Shown here piece by piece: positions 15,807-23,543 of a stretch of 64,000 nucleotides of DNA. This DNA is from Nodosilinea nodulosa PCC 7104. GTDB lineage: Bacteria > Cyanobacteriota > Cyanobacteriia > Phormidesmidales > Phormidesmidaceae. The stretch spans positions 699,181-763,180 of the forward strand of contig NZ_JH976538.1 in assembly GCF_000309385.1 (NCBI RefSeq). Direction: 5' to 3'. Under the pieces are notes generated by a model. It worked only from the letters and a program-made list of their open reading frames with translations, was not told where the DNA came from and did not search any database. Position 1 is the stretch's first letter, and each line of letters opens with the position of its first letter. The position numbers and the translations under genes were made by a program.

Positions 15807-16032
15807 TTGTCAAAGACCAAGTGTAGTTGCAGGACGGGCAATAGCCCAGGGATAGACCGGGCACCCTGGGCCTTGGGGCAGAGCCGTAATAACTGTCGGC
15901 ATTGAGTCGGACAAACTTGGTCTGCGGGTGACGCTTTCCAATAATGTCCTCTTCGAGACTGCGTTGGTTCACCATGAGTTGGTAAACCGCAACGCTGTTG
16001 CAATTTTCTTGTGGGCAGGTAATTGGGTCCAT
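15796..16032 (-). CDS. Small zinc-ribbon-like protein, 78 aa
   Basis: I set the start at 16032 (MDPITCPQENCNS); an in-frame start at 16074 would overlap the upstream gene. One Cys pair lies at the N-terminus (CPQENC) and one near the C-terminus (YCPSCNYTW), the layout of a small zinc ribbon. It overlaps the next gene start by 11 nt. Role unknown. Confidence 0.65.
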   Translation of the reverse strand: MDPITCPQENCNSVAVYQLMVNQRSLEEDIIGKRHPQTKFVRLNADSYYGSAPRPRVPGLSLGYCPSCNYTWSLTNDP

Positions 16033-16049
16033 GCCCACAATGATAATTG

Positions 16050-16976
16050 CTAAGGCCAGCCTCCGTCCTGCCAAGGGGCATCATGGAAAAAGGCACTTCG
16101 AAAGTCAGGATCATTAAACAAGTCGTCGTCCGGGTCAGGGGGCAGATTGTATTGAGTGCCAAAACAATTTGCCCAGTCTTCCCAGGATGGGTCATCAAGG
16201 GGTTTTAGGTAATCATAGGGATTGGTCCTGATAATCTGCTGGGTTCTAGATAAATGGAAGGACAAATGTGAAATGTTTGAAACAGTTCGGCCTTGGACAG
16301 GAGAGTTTGTTAGGGCCTCTTCTGGATAGAGATAGTCCAGCAGAAAGTAGGCTAACTGCTGATTGACCTTCTCAGCGGCTAGTGGATGACGGCGAAGTGT
16401 GGTGATCGTGCTCAGCAACTCGCCGTCGATAAGGGCTTGTGCGTCAGCACCGCCCACGAGATGTGACTTATTGAATGTCACATTGAGATTGACGGATTTA
16501 CCAGGCTGATGAATAGCACCAAAGGATTGAGCTATCAGGGCCAGGTCATCATAAAGAGCCTTGTGCTGAAAGCTGCCGGTCAGAGACTTGATGCCGGTCA
16601 AATAACCAGCTGTGGTGATTTTCCCACGACGGGCGGTTGCTTCGGCCATTGCAAATGCGATCGCCAGCAGGTAGGGATCGTCTTTGCATAGCTTCAGAAT
16701 GCGGGCCAAAATTCCTTCTCTTTGAAGGAAACGGCCAGCAATAGAATCACGAGTACAGGCCTCGGGGTAAAACGTGTAATAGAAGGAGTAAATCACTGAT
16801 TTACCCAAGGTCTTAAAATCAAAATCATTTGACCTGGCATTAATACCAAGTCGGCGTTGATAGAAAGCCATTCGATTGACCTGAGAGACAAAGCTTTCAA
16901 CTTTGCTCTGGTCAATAACTCTGGTTAATGCCTGCCATAGGTCAGTGTTATTTTTTTGGTGATAGGTTAAAGACAT
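16050..16976 (-). CDS. Hypothetical protein, 308 aa
   Basis: Not recognised. A largely helical protein with a very acidic C-terminal tail (LPPDPDDDLFNDPDFRSAFF). A Tyr/Phe-rich segment (SVIYSFYYTFYPE) lies near residue 65. It lies in a leftward chain with 16983-17438 upstream and the zinc-ribbon-like gene downstream. Confidence 0.7.
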   Translation of the reverse strand: MSLTYHQKNNTDLWQALTRVIDQSKVESFVSQVNRMAFYQRRLGINARSNDFDFKTLGKSVIYSFYYTFYPEACTRDSIAGRFLQREGILARILKLCKDDPYLLAIAFAMAEATARRGKITTAGYLTGIKSLTGSFQHKALYDDLALIAQSFGAIHQPGKSVNLNVTFNKSHLVGGADAQALIDGELLSTITTLRRHPLAAEKVNQQLAYFLLDYLYPEEALTNSPVQGRTVSNISHLSFHLSRTQQIIRTNPYDYLKPLDDPSWEDWANCFGTQYNLPPDPDDDLFNDPDFRSAFFHDAPWQDGGWP

Positions 16977-16982
16977 GATGGG

Positions 16983-17438
16983 TTAGGAGATAGGAAATAC
17001 TTCTAGAGATTGGGCTTGTTTGCAAATGTTTTGTAGTTGACCTCTGTTGAGATACAGGGCATCCCAGCGGCCAGGTGTGCCAGCGCAGGCACAAGCATCG
17101 GATGTCTTTTCATAGACACCACCCTCTATAAGAGTGTGAAGATACCAGCCTTCTGAGCCAGTTGATCCGCCTTTAGTAATGCGGATAACCCAATCGGTTT
17201 CAGACCAAAATATCTCCCATTCACAAACAACTGTTTGTTTGGGGAAACGGTCAACAGAAAAGTTGTAGTGAAGATCTGAACTCTTGATTTTGAAGCCTTT
17301 GATTGTTCCGGTCAGGACAGGTGGGAGTTTGGCTGGGCAATAGCCTTGTTCATCCCAACGCTTTTCGTTTTCTTCCCTTGTTTTCTGGATAAGACGTTGC
17401 CAGAAAGTATTCCAATCGTCAGAAGTTAGGAGAGGCAT
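16983..17438 (-). CDS. Hypothetical protein, 151 aa
   Basis: Not recognised. It has a helical charged N-terminus and a beta-rich centre with many Trp/Tyr. A small Cys cluster (DACACAGTPGRWD) lies near residue 120. It is spaced 6 nt from each neighbour, as expected in an operon. Confidence 0.65.
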   Translation of the reverse strand: MPLLTSDDWNTFWQRLIQKTREENEKRWDEQGYCPAKLPPVLTGTIKGFKIKSSDLHYNFSVDRFPKQTVVCEWEIFWSETDWVIRITKGGSTGSEGWYLHTLIEGGVYEKTSDACACAGTPGRWDALYLNRGQLQNICKQAQSLEVFPIS

Positions 17439-17444
17439 AGTGTG

Positions 17445-17672
17445 TTAGGTAGAGTAGTCTTGAGAATAGGTTTTGAGAATTACAAGTTGAAGGCCATGCC
17501 AAGAATATTTGTCCTTAGTAGCAAAGAACTTTTCTATCTCGGCCTGGGCTTCTTCTTCAGAGTCAAACCCAGATGGAAAGGGCCTAACTCTGGTGTAATA
17601 GGGATTGTCTTCAGGGACTTCGATAAGTCGCCCTTCATCGGTCAGATGCCTGACCAAAAATTGAATCTTCAT
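17445..17672 (-). CDS. Small hypothetical protein, 75 aa
   Basis: Not recognised. A beta-alpha-beta pattern is likely: a strand (MKIQFLVRHLT), a helix (SEEEAQAEIEKFFA) and a strand (LQLVILKTYS). It lies 5 nt downstream of 17678-18403 and so is probably co-transcribed with it. Confidence 0.65.
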   Translation of the reverse strand: MKIQFLVRHLTDEGRLIEVPEDNPYYTRVRPFPSGFDSEEEAQAEIEKFFATKDKYSWHGLQLVILKTYSQDYST

Positions 17673-17677
17673 GATTG

Positions 17678-18403
17678 CTATCGGTAACGTCGTTCTCGTG
17701 CAGCATCAGCAGCAAGATCAGATAGATAATAGAAAGCGTCGGTTAATTCGCCGCTTTCATCCATCCATCCTCTTTGCTTGAAGTCTTTAGCTTGCTGAGC
17801 CTCAGCAGCTTTTTGATACTCTTCAGACTGAAGGTATTCTTGATAGGCTTTTTCGGCTTCAACCTCGATGGCATAGGCCAATGCCTCTTGCTCGGCCTGG
17901 GCCTTGAAGTAGGCTTTCCAGTCGAAAAACTGGTAGCTTGGGCATCGCCAAGCATCATAAAATTCGCCTTCGTTGTTCATGTCTGACTGAGGATGTTCAG
18001 CCTGCATGTTTGGCCAGGCTGCTTTGCAGAAAATGTCTGCATCTGGGCCAGTTTCGTAATCGTAGGTAGTCTCAACAACATAGTTTTTGCAGTTTTCGCA
18101 GGACCGTTGGCCAACGGAACGAAATGCAAAAGCAACTTTGCCAAGCCTGACAAAGGTTGTCCAGCTCTGTGCTGATAGACCAATTCTATAATCTGAGAAT
18201 ATTGCAATAGCAAAAAGACCAAAAATAATCTTGAACTCAAGTAGTTGAATGCCAAGATATTTCATGTCTTGCCAGACCACGGGACCGTGATCAATGGGCT
18301 TTGTATAGATGCCGTATTTTGTCACCCAGTCCATGTGTTCAGGCCTGGGCCATGGAGTGTAAAGGTTGTCAATTCGGGGAAGTTTTTGGAATAGTTTAAT
18401 CAT
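17678..18403 (-). CDS. Hypothetical protein with Cys pair and coiled coil, 241 aa
   Basis: A hydrophobic segment (IIFGLFAIAIF) near residue 60 may be a membrane-associated helix. A Cys pair follows (CENCKNY), then a long Glu/Ala/Lys-rich coiled coil (about 165-215). The ATG overlaps the stop of the lipoprotein gene 18400-18753 by ATGA, so the two may act together at the membrane (inference). Confidence 0.65.
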   Translation of the reverse strand: MIKLFQKLPRIDNLYTPWPRPEHMDWVTKYGIYTKPIDHGPVVWQDMKYLGIQLLEFKIIFGLFAIAIFSDYRIGLSAQSWTTFVRLGKVAFAFRSVGQRSCENCKNYVVETTYDYETGPDADIFCKAAWPNMQAEHPQSDMNNEGEFYDAWRCPSYQFFDWKAYFKAQAEQEALAYAIEVEAEKAYQEYLQSEEYQKAAEAQQAKDFKQRGWMDESGELTDAFYYLSDLAADAARERRYR

Positions 18404-18753
18404 TGATAAACCAGAAAAACAGTGGATTTGTCGGTAGTTGGCTGGGTAATCATTAGAACCTGATCTTGGCCAGCACTATTGGTCAAAGTGCAGTTGGCAA
18501 GTAGGTAAAACTCGCCTGGGTCAGGAATTGGAACATAGTCTTGTTCGGACACAAAACCCACCCCATTAATAATGGGGTAGCCTTTGGTGCCGTCTCGTAC
18601 CGTATGAGGCGTGTAGTCGGCCTTGTAGCAAGTCACATGGCCGCCGTCATAGGTCCGGTCAAGGACCAGTTCGGGGGCAGGCGCAGGCGCAGGGGCCGAC
18701 GCACAAGCCCCCAGAGAAAGGGCCAAGAATGCAGTGGGGACAGAACGTTTCAT
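18400..18753 (-). CDS. Predicted lipoprotein, 117 aa
   Basis: N-terminus MKRSVPTAFLALSLGACASA is a lipoprotein signal with a lipobox (L-G-A-C), followed by a Pro/Ala linker and a compact domain with two further Cys. It should be exported and lipid-anchored. Phage lipoproteins can be outer spanins or superinfection-exclusion factors; there is nothing here to choose between them. It heads its operon, with an AGTTGTAACT palindrome 16 nt upstream. Confidence 0.75.
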   Translation of the reverse strand: MKRSVPTAFLALSLGACASAPAPAPAPELVLDRTYDGGHVTCYKADYTPHTVRDGTKGYPIINGVGFVSEQDYVPIPDPGEFYLLANCTLTNSAGQDQVLMITQPTTDKSTVFLVYQ

Positions 18754-18768
18754 GGTCTGAAAATGTAT

Positions 18769-18778
18769 AGTTGTAACT
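18769..18778. promoter_or_regulatory. Operator-like palindrome AGTTGTAACT
   Basis: ARTT-NN-AACT family member 16 nt upstream of the lipoprotein gene. On the - strand TAGAAT directly abuts it. Confidence 0.55.
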
Positions 18779-18799
18779 ATTCTACCCCCAGGGACAGGT

Positions 18800-19075
18800 T
18801 TATAACTCCGTCGGAATTTTGGCCTGGTCCCATTGCTCAGCTGCCTGAATCATCTGGAATTGGCAGGCAGTCTTAGCGAGTTGGAGCACATCGGCCTTGA
18901 GCTGGGCCGGGGCAGCCTCAGCCAAAAGCATGAGGGTTGCGCCCATGCCCCAGCGATCGACCATGCGCCGGAGAGCCGCAGCATCAAAAGCTTTCTCTTC
19001 AAGCTCTTGATCGACTTTGCGATCGTAGGCTTCATCGACGGATTCCCAGTAGTGGTCAGAATTAAGGAGAGCCAT
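18800..19075 (-). CDS. Small hypothetical protein, 91 aa
   Basis: Not recognised. Almost entirely helical and soluble (Ala/Leu/Glu-rich). It follows the terminator at 19105-19132 and is followed by the lipoprotein operon control region, so it is likely a monocistronic cassette. Confidence 0.65.
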   Translation of the reverse strand: MALLNSDHYWESVDEAYDRKVDQELEEKAFDAAALRRMVDRWGMGATLMLLAEAAPAQLKADVLQLAKTACQFQMIQAAEQWDQAKIPTEL

Positions 19076-19104
19076 AGGTCAAGTAGGTTGGTGAAGGACA
19101 ATAA

Positions 19105-19132
19105 GAAAAAGCCCCCGGCAGATGCCAGGGGC
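19105..19132 (-). terminator. Hairpin terminator
   Basis: Stem GCCCC-GGC / GCC-GGGGC at 19111-19132, followed on the - strand by CTTTTTC. It closes 19158-19889. It is related in layout to the cassette hairpins but differs in loop sequence. Confidence 0.65.
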
Positions 19133-19157
19133 GAGAGGGAGAGGAGAGGAGGAGGGC

Positions 19158-19889
19158 TTAGGCCGCTACAGCCTCGGCGGGAACATCAATGGCCTCATAG
19201 GACTCAGGAGCCTCGGAGGTAGCAGGGGCATAGGTGGCCAGCAAGTCAGCGATCGCTGCCTCCATGTCGGCCTTTCTACCCTTGGCAGCCTTGGCCAGGG
19301 CCTCGGCCTGCTCGGTAGTGAGGCCAACGGTCGCCGGGGTGTACTCATTCATCTGGGCCTGAAGGTCGCCAGCTAGTTTGGTCAGCTGGTCGATCTCGGC
19401 CTGCTTTTCAGCAATGATGGCACTGTAGCTGTCTGCGCCAAGGATGAGCTTGTCGGCTTGAATCCAGATACGGTCAACCACTTCAGACCAGACCTGATAG
19501 GTGGTCTTGTTGTCCTCGCGGACGGAGACAATCCCAGCCTCACGATGATTGGTGCGAGCATCGTCCCGGAACGAACGGGCCAGTTCGAGATCGTCAAACT
19601 CGCCAAGGCAGCCGAGCTGCACAGAAGCACGAGTAGGCCCCTGGTAACGGCCAATGCTGCCGACCAAGGTAACGTGTTTGCCGTCGGTGAGATAAGGCAC
19701 CAGGTTTCGGCTGGTCCAGTGGTGGCATTCCATCAGGAAGGGCTTAGGCTCTTTAGAGCGCTCGAAGGGGTCAAAGACCAGTACGGTAAAGCTGATTTTG
19801 ACACGGCCATTCTCAGCGGTTTGAAGCAAAAGAGCATCGCCAACGAGTTGAGCACCGGACACGTTAGAAGTGATAGTTCCAATAGCCAT
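19158..19889 (-). CDS. SSB-like OB-fold protein with helical tail, 243 aa
   Basis: Residues 1-105 resemble an SSB core: VKISFTVLVFDPF, then HHWTSRNLVPYLTDGKHVTL and VGSIGRYQG. This is followed by a helical coiled region (about 155-215) and an acidic Ala-rich tail. It shares the LVPYLTxG core with 20377-20829, so the two are probably paralogues. It may bind ssDNA or serve a modified role beside the main SSB. Bounded by terminators on both sides. Confidence 0.65.
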   Translation of the reverse strand: MAIGTITSNVSGAQLVGDALLLQTAENGRVKISFTVLVFDPFERSKEPKPFLMECHHWTSRNLVPYLTDGKHVTLVGSIGRYQGPTRASVQLGCLGEFDDLELARSFRDDARTNHREAGIVSVREDNKTTYQVWSEVVDRIWIQADKLILGADSYSAIIAEKQAEIDQLTKLAGDLQAQMNEYTPATVGLTTEQAEALAKAAKGRKADMEAAIADLLATYAPATSEAPESYEAIDVPAEAVAA

Positions 19890-19931
19890 AGTGATTAGCC
19901 TCTAGGTAAATGAGTAAGTTGACAGTTGGTT

Positions 19932-19964
19932 AAAAACCCCCTGGTCCCCGGAGGGGCCAGAGGG
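19932..19964 (-). terminator. GC hairpin terminator, cassette family
   Basis: Core CCTGGTCCCCGGAGGGGCCAG on the + strand; on the - strand it is a stem with a UCCG-type loop followed by TTTTTA. It closes 19998-20258. Confidence 0.8.
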
Positions 19965-19997
19965 ATACAATTGAGGTTGGCAGGAGTAAAATCTGGC

Positions 19998-20258
19998 CTA
20001 GGTAGATGCACCTTCAGCCGGGGTTTCAACAATCTCAAGATCAAAGTCGTGAGAGTAGTTGAAGCCTCGGTTTTCTAAGTTTTGAGCAAAGACGGCGCAG
20101 AAAAAGGCATCTTCAAAATATGAAGATGTCCAGCTACCAGAGCCAGCTGCCGTTTCGTGGTAAACCACGTAGGGTAGATCTGCGGTGGGTTCGGTATAGG
20201 CCTGGTAATCTTCTTCGGCAGTTAATAGATAGTCGGCAATTTGGCAAGAAGCAGGCAT
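19998..20258 (-). CDS. Small acidic hypothetical protein, 86 aa
   Basis: Not recognised. Acidic, Tyr/Phe-rich, with a single Cys near each end of the body. Bounded by family hairpins on both sides, so it is a typical one-gene cassette of the 14.9-27.2 kb region. Confidence 0.65.
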   Translation of the reverse strand: MPASCQIADYLLTAEEDYQAYTEPTADLPYVVYHETAAGSGSWTSSYFEDAFFCAVFAQNLENRGFNYSHDFDLEIVETPAEGAST

Positions 20259-20325
20259 GGGTCATACTCCTTCAGAGAAAGTGGACTCAGCAGTTTTTTT
20301 GCTGGACTTACTTAGGTCCAGGTAC

Positions 20326-20360
20326 TAAAAAACCCCCTGGTCCCCGGAGGGGCCAGAGGG
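20326..20360 (-). terminator. GC hairpin terminator, cassette family
   Basis: Identical core to 19932-19964, with six T on the - strand after the stem. It closes 20377-20829. Confidence 0.8.
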
Positions 20361-20376
20361 TCTGTCGATGCGATCG

Positions 20377-20829
20377 CTAAGCAACCTGCTGGGCAGATTG
20401 CTCGTAGTGTTGTTCAAGGGTGGTGGCCCACCATTCTTCAACGGCTTGCACTACCTCTTGGTCGTACCCCTCGGGGAGGGTGTAGCCGAGGTGGCGCAGC
20501 AGGGACGGGATGTACTCAGGCATGATGCGACGGTTGCGCTCAGCCGGGTCATAGCCCAGCCGCAGGTCACGGACAGAGAACCGGACGATGCCATTCTTGT
20601 CGGCGCTAGCCTGGGCGGTGATGATCACTTGTCGGCCTACGGTCAGGTAGGGAACTAGACCTACCGGATAGTTCCAATAGCTGAAATTGAAATACTCGGT
20701 TTTGGCCTCGCCTGCCTGGTTGATGCGATCGCAAGCGACTCGCAGGACCAGCAGCGGAATGATAGAACCACGGACGACACGAGAGGTTTGAGTAGGTTCA
20801 ACTACAACGTTTCCAACGAAAGTATCCAT
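20377..20829 (-). CDS. SSB-like OB-fold protein, 150 aa
   Basis: Residues about 1-100 look like an OB fold (IIPLLVLRVACDR, then SYWNYPVGLVPYLTVGRQVI and GIVRFSVRDLRLGY). The C-terminal 45 residues are acidic and helical. It is similar to 19158-19889, and is the third SSB-like protein in 7 kb. Bounded by family terminators. Confidence 0.65.
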   Translation of the reverse strand: MDTFVGNVVVEPTQTSRVVRGSIIPLLVLRVACDRINQAGEAKTEYFNFSYWNYPVGLVPYLTVGRQVIITAQASADKNGIVRFSVRDLRLGYDPAERNRRIMPEYIPSLLRHLGYTLPEGYDQEVVQAVEEWWATTLEQHYEQSAQQVA

Positions 20830-20855
20830 AGGAATGCCTCAGAAGGTTCGATCGC

Positions 20856-20890
20856 CAAAAAACCCCCCTGTCCCCGGAGGGGCAGAGGGG
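20856..20890 (-). terminator. GC hairpin terminator, cassette family
   Basis: Stem CCCCTGTCCCC / GGGGCAGAGGGG, six T after it on the - strand, then a GATCGC half-HIP1. It closes 20914-21429. Confidence 0.8.
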
Positions 20891-20913
20891 CAAGGTTTGC
20901 GGTGGAGAGATGG

Positions 20914-21429
20914 TTACTTAGGTTGCCAAATTCCTATCATCCAGCGATCGTTAGCAACAGCTATTGATCGGTGAAGATGTTTGCAATCAAACTGAATAAG
21001 TTCGCCACCAGTCAGTATGAGTTGATCATAAAGAGCTGGCGGTGAATCTGAGTTTCGTTTGACAGCAATCTGGAATGTAGCAGAGCCTAAGTTGAGGATA
21101 TGAGCTGTTTTGTGGGCGTAACTAGCGTCACGATGCCAGTTAATTCCTGTGCCTTTAGCGACAAGAGCGCATGAAGCACTAGGAACTAGCTGCTTAATGA
21201 AAGGCCAGAGTCGTTCATCATGGATAGCTGGCCGGTATTGGACAGGTGAACCGTTGCGTCCACTTCTTAGGTCAGGTTCTTGATGAAGCCAATAGCGCAG
21301 TCTGCCTGGGGCGTAGTTGGAAATGTCTTCTTTAAGATGATCAGATTGGGTTTCAAGATGATGAATGATTTCAAGAATCTTTGGAGTTGGGAATGTGTAA
21401 AGTATTTCAGCGATCATGGAATATTCCAT
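20914..21429 (-). CDS. 2OG-Fe(II) oxygenase-like protein, 171 aa
   Basis: The start at 21429 (MEYSMIAEILYTF) lies 2 nt after the stop of the upstream small gene; an in-frame start at 21495 is possible. The C-terminal half has the jelly-roll signature: NWHRDASY (iron-binding H-x-D), then a strand, LTGGELIQFD, the distal HLHRS histidine and an Arg before MIGIW (2OG anchor). This resembles AlkB/prolyl-hydroxylase-like enzymes. Possible roles are nucleic-acid repair, base modification or protein hydroxylation; the sequence does not decide. Confidence 0.8.
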   Translation of the reverse strand: MEYSMIAEILYTFPTPKILEIIHHLETQSDHLKEDISNYAPGRLRYWLHQEPDLRSGRNGSPVQYRPAIHDERLWPFIKQLVPSASCALVAKGTGINWHRDASYAHKTAHILNLGSATFQIAVKRNSDSPPALYDQLILTGGELIQFDCKHLHRSIAVANDRWMIGIWQPK

Positions 21430-21430
21430 A

Positions 21431-21619
21431 TCAATAAAGATTGCAAGCAATTCCGTAGAGAGGGTCTGTCTTCCATTTTTGAAGGAGACGATCAAAGTTT
21501 TCGGAGCTGACTATACGACAGTCAACACCACCGGATTTGAAATGCCAAAAGAGAGAATAACGGGGTGGCACATCAAACCCGATGCAGGCAAATACATTTG
21601 AGTCGTCAATACTTCGCAT
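21431..21619 (-). CDS. Small hypothetical protein, 62 aa
   Basis: ATG at 21617-21619 and stop 2 nt before the chosen oxygenase start. The product (MRSIDDSNVFACIGFDVPPR...) has a protein-like composition with two central Cys. It follows the hairpin at 21628-21657. Probably co-transcribed with the oxygenase gene. Confidence 0.5.
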   Translation of the reverse strand: MRSIDDSNVFACIGFDVPPRYSLFWHFKSGGVDCRIVSSENFDRLLQKWKTDPLYGIACNLY

Positions 21620-21627
21620 GGATAACA

Positions 21628-21657
21628 ACCCTCTCGACCGGAGGGAGAAAAGAGGGT
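21628..21657 (-). terminator. Hairpin terminator, divergent cassette-family member
   Basis: Arms ACCCTCTC / GAGGGAG-AGAGGGT around a CCGG centre; the U tract is weak (GGTTGTTATC). It closes 21677-21886. Confidence 0.5.
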
Positions 21658-21676
21658 AAAACTGTGCGATCGAAAG

Positions 21677-21886
21677 TTAGTCTTCTTCTTCTTCAATAGG
21701 ATTGTAGTCTTCGCAGTCAGAAGTTTGAGCATCACAAAGAACTCGGTAAAGAACTAAGTCCATAGGCCTTGTTTTGGGAGCACCAAAGATGCCCCAGTCT
21801 TTTGCGCATTGAGCAACTTCGTCAAAGGTGATGCCACCACCTGTTGAATCAGATTCCCAGCGGCTCTTAAACTCTTCTTTGGTCAT
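21677..21886 (-). CDS. Small acidic hypothetical protein, 69 aa
   Basis: Not recognised. It ends in an acidic tail (NPIEEEED). Spaced 2 nt after the stop of 21889-22116, so the two form an operon. Confidence 0.65.
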   Translation of the reverse strand: MTKEEFKSRWESDSTGGGITFDEVAQCAKDWGIFGAPKTRPMDLVLYRVLCDAQTSDCEDYNPIEEEED

Positions 21887-21888
21887 AG

Positions 21889-22116
21889 TTAGCCTACAAG
21901 TTTTGGTTGTTCGATGTATTCTTTCTCGCCAGCGGGAAAGTATTGAGAGCTAAATTGTGCCTGAGAATAGACCATTGAATAATCATTAGGCCAATTTTGC
22001 TCAGCCCATTTCTGGGCAAAGTCTACATCATCGGTATTCAATCGAATCCAATGATTTCGCCATTCGCTACGCTGGCGAAAAGTAATGTAAGTTCCGGGTA
22101 AAACGGGGCTAGACAT
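21889..22116 (-). CDS. Small hypothetical protein, 75 aa
   Basis: Not recognised. Aromatic-rich (NDYSMVYSQAQFSSQYFPAG) and soluble. First gene of the pair ending at 21677. Confidence 0.65.
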   Translation of the reverse strand: MSSPVLPGTYITFRQRSEWRNHWIRLNTDDVDFAQKWAEQNWPNDYSMVYSQAQFSSQYFPAGEKEYIEQPKLVG

Positions 22117-22187
22117 CAGTGAATCTTTCCTTTTGGGGTAAGTTGGATGGGTTGAATTTCGCCGCTATAACCAATTATCCCATAGAG

Positions 22188-22574
22188 TTAATGTGTAGCC
22201 AAGTCGGCAAACTTGACGGAGTGAAAAGGGTATTTCTCGCCTGGGCGATCGTCAAAGTTCCAGCATTCACAGTAGGTATCAGCGTGGGCCGATAGGTAGC
22301 CCTCAATGAATGGCTGCTTGAAAACGTGCTCACTTATAGAAATGGCTGGGCCAGTCAAAAAATGTTGATAGCCTAACCGCCAACCAATACACTCAGAGGT
22401 TCCTTGAGTGTAAGGATTTCTGGTCTGTTCGCAGTCAAGGTAGATGTGAGTGCAAGCATGATGCCATGCCTCGCCCCAGGTGGCTTCTGCACCATAGGCA
22501 CACAGAAGCTCGCCACGTTCTGAATGCCACTTGTAAGAGCCATCAGAGAGTTTTTCGATAGAGATTTCTAGCAT
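22188..22574 (-). CDS. Hypothetical protein, 128 aa
   Basis: Not recognised. It is Trp/His/Cys-rich, with HHACTHIYLDCEQT and DTYCECWNFDD segments that could bind a metal. It follows the family hairpin at 22609-22631; no strong terminator is seen after it. Confidence 0.65.
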   Translation of the reverse strand: MLEISIEKLSDGSYKWHSERGELLCAYGAEATWGEAWHHACTHIYLDCEQTRNPYTQGTSECIGWRLGYQHFLTGPAISISEHVFKQPFIEGYLSAHADTYCECWNFDDRPGEKYPFHSVKFADLATH

Positions 22575-22608
22575 GAGTAATAAAGGTAAACATGGTTATC
22601 AGAAAATC

Positions 22609-22631
22609 TCCTGCCCCCGGAGGGGCAGGGA
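22609..22631 (-). terminator. GC hairpin terminator, cassette family
   Basis: Stem TCCTGCCCC / GGGGCAGGGA, with AGATTTTC downstream on the - strand. It closes 22638-23054. Confidence 0.65.
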
Positions 22632-22637
22632 GGAGTA

Positions 22638-23054
22638 TTAACGAGCAGCAGCTAGTTCACGCTCAAGCTGGTCCCAGTTGACAGGGCCTAGCTCGAAATC
22701 AGATTCATCGGCAAAAGCTGGGGGTAGCTCGGCGGGGATATACTGCTTGCGCTTTGTGTAGTTATCCCAGGCTATGTAGGCACCGAGGCCAAAGGCTCCG
22801 ACCAAGCAGACACCCAGGGTGATCGGATTGGTGACAACTTCCATGATGGTTGCTCCAGTCTCAGCTAAGAGCGAACCAGCCTCAGCCGTAAGCGAAGTGC
22901 CTTCAGCAATATCGGCAGTCGTAGAAACAGCATCGACGGTAGTAGAAACAGCGTCGGCAGCAGTAGCAGTAGCCTCCATTGCATCGGCGGCGATCGCAGT
23001 AGCTTCAGCGGCCTCAGCAGCAGTCATTACGTCAGCATAGTGAGATGCAATCAT
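22638..23054 (-). CDS. Ala/Thr-rich membrane protein, 138 aa
   Basis: Start at 23054 (MIASHYADVMTAAEAAEATA), which fits the ATTGCCATGA leader shared by other cassettes. Residues 1-75 are an Ala/Thr/Glu/Asp repeat helix with a periodicity of about 7-8 residues, then a membrane segment (ITLGVCLVGAFGLGAYIAW), then a charged tail. The ORF could extend to 23084. It probably places the helical repeat on one side of a membrane (cytoplasmic or thylakoid). Function unknown. Confidence 0.7.
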   Translation of the reverse strand: MIASHYADVMTAAEAAEATAIAADAMEATATAADAVSTTVDAVSTTADIAEGTSLTAEAGSLLAETGATIMEVVTNPITLGVCLVGAFGLGAYIAWDNYTKRKQYIPAELPPAFADESDFELGPVNWDQLERELAAAR

Positions 23055-23082
23055 GGCAATAAATAGGTAGAAGAACAGGCAC

Positions 23083-23115
23083 AAAAAACCCCCTCCCTAC
23101 GGAGTAGGGAAGGGG
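23083..23115 (-). terminator. GC hairpin terminator, cassette family
   Basis: Stem CCCCTCCCTAC / GTAGGGAAGGGG, followed by six T on the - strand. Loop sequence differs from the majority but the arms obey the same plan. It closes 23151-23450. Confidence 0.8.
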
Positions 23116-23150
23116 CGTTTAGCATTGAATTGGTGATATGGCCCATCTTA

Positions 23151-23450
23151 TCAGATAGGCATTTCACCTAGCCATTGATACACCTGGGCATCACAAAAGC
23201 CGCAGGGTATCCAGATGGGAGGATCAAGAGGTTTGATAAGACCGTCTTCGAGCAAAGCCCGGTCGAGGGCCTGGTTTTCGGACCAGTTCTTGATTAGAAC
23301 GCAGCCACTTGGAAGTAGCTGCTTGGTATTGACCGTGGCGACGGCATAAGGCTCAAAGCCTAACAGAAGATGGATGCAAATATTTCGAGGATTTGCATAC
23401 CACAGTGGTTTGATAGCCAATTGTTTGCCGTGCCAAAGGATAGTTGTCAT
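23151..23450 (-). CDS. Small hypothetical protein, 99 aa
   Basis: Not recognised. The N-terminus is beta-rich and aromatic (ILWHGKQLAIKPLWYA). The C-terminus has two Cys (IPCGFCDAQVYQWL). Single-gene cassette with terminators on both sides. Confidence 0.65.
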   Translation of the reverse strand: MTTILWHGKQLAIKPLWYANPRNICIHLLLGFEPYAVATVNTKQLLPSGCVLIKNWSENQALDRALLEDGLIKPLDPPIWIPCGFCDAQVYQWLGEMPI

Positions 23451-23485
23451 AAGCGTTCACAGATAATAGGTCAGTCTTAAACCGG

Positions 23486-23527
23486 GAAAAAGAGTATCCA
23501 ATCCCCGGCTTTTCGCTAGGGATTGGG
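23486..23527 (-). terminator. Intrinsic terminator
   Basis: Stem CCAATCCC (23499-23506) pairs with GGGATTGG (23519-23526); the - strand continues to TTTTTCCC. It closes 23544-24065. Confidence 0.7.
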
Positions 23528-23543
23528 TGAGTAGTGGTCTATG

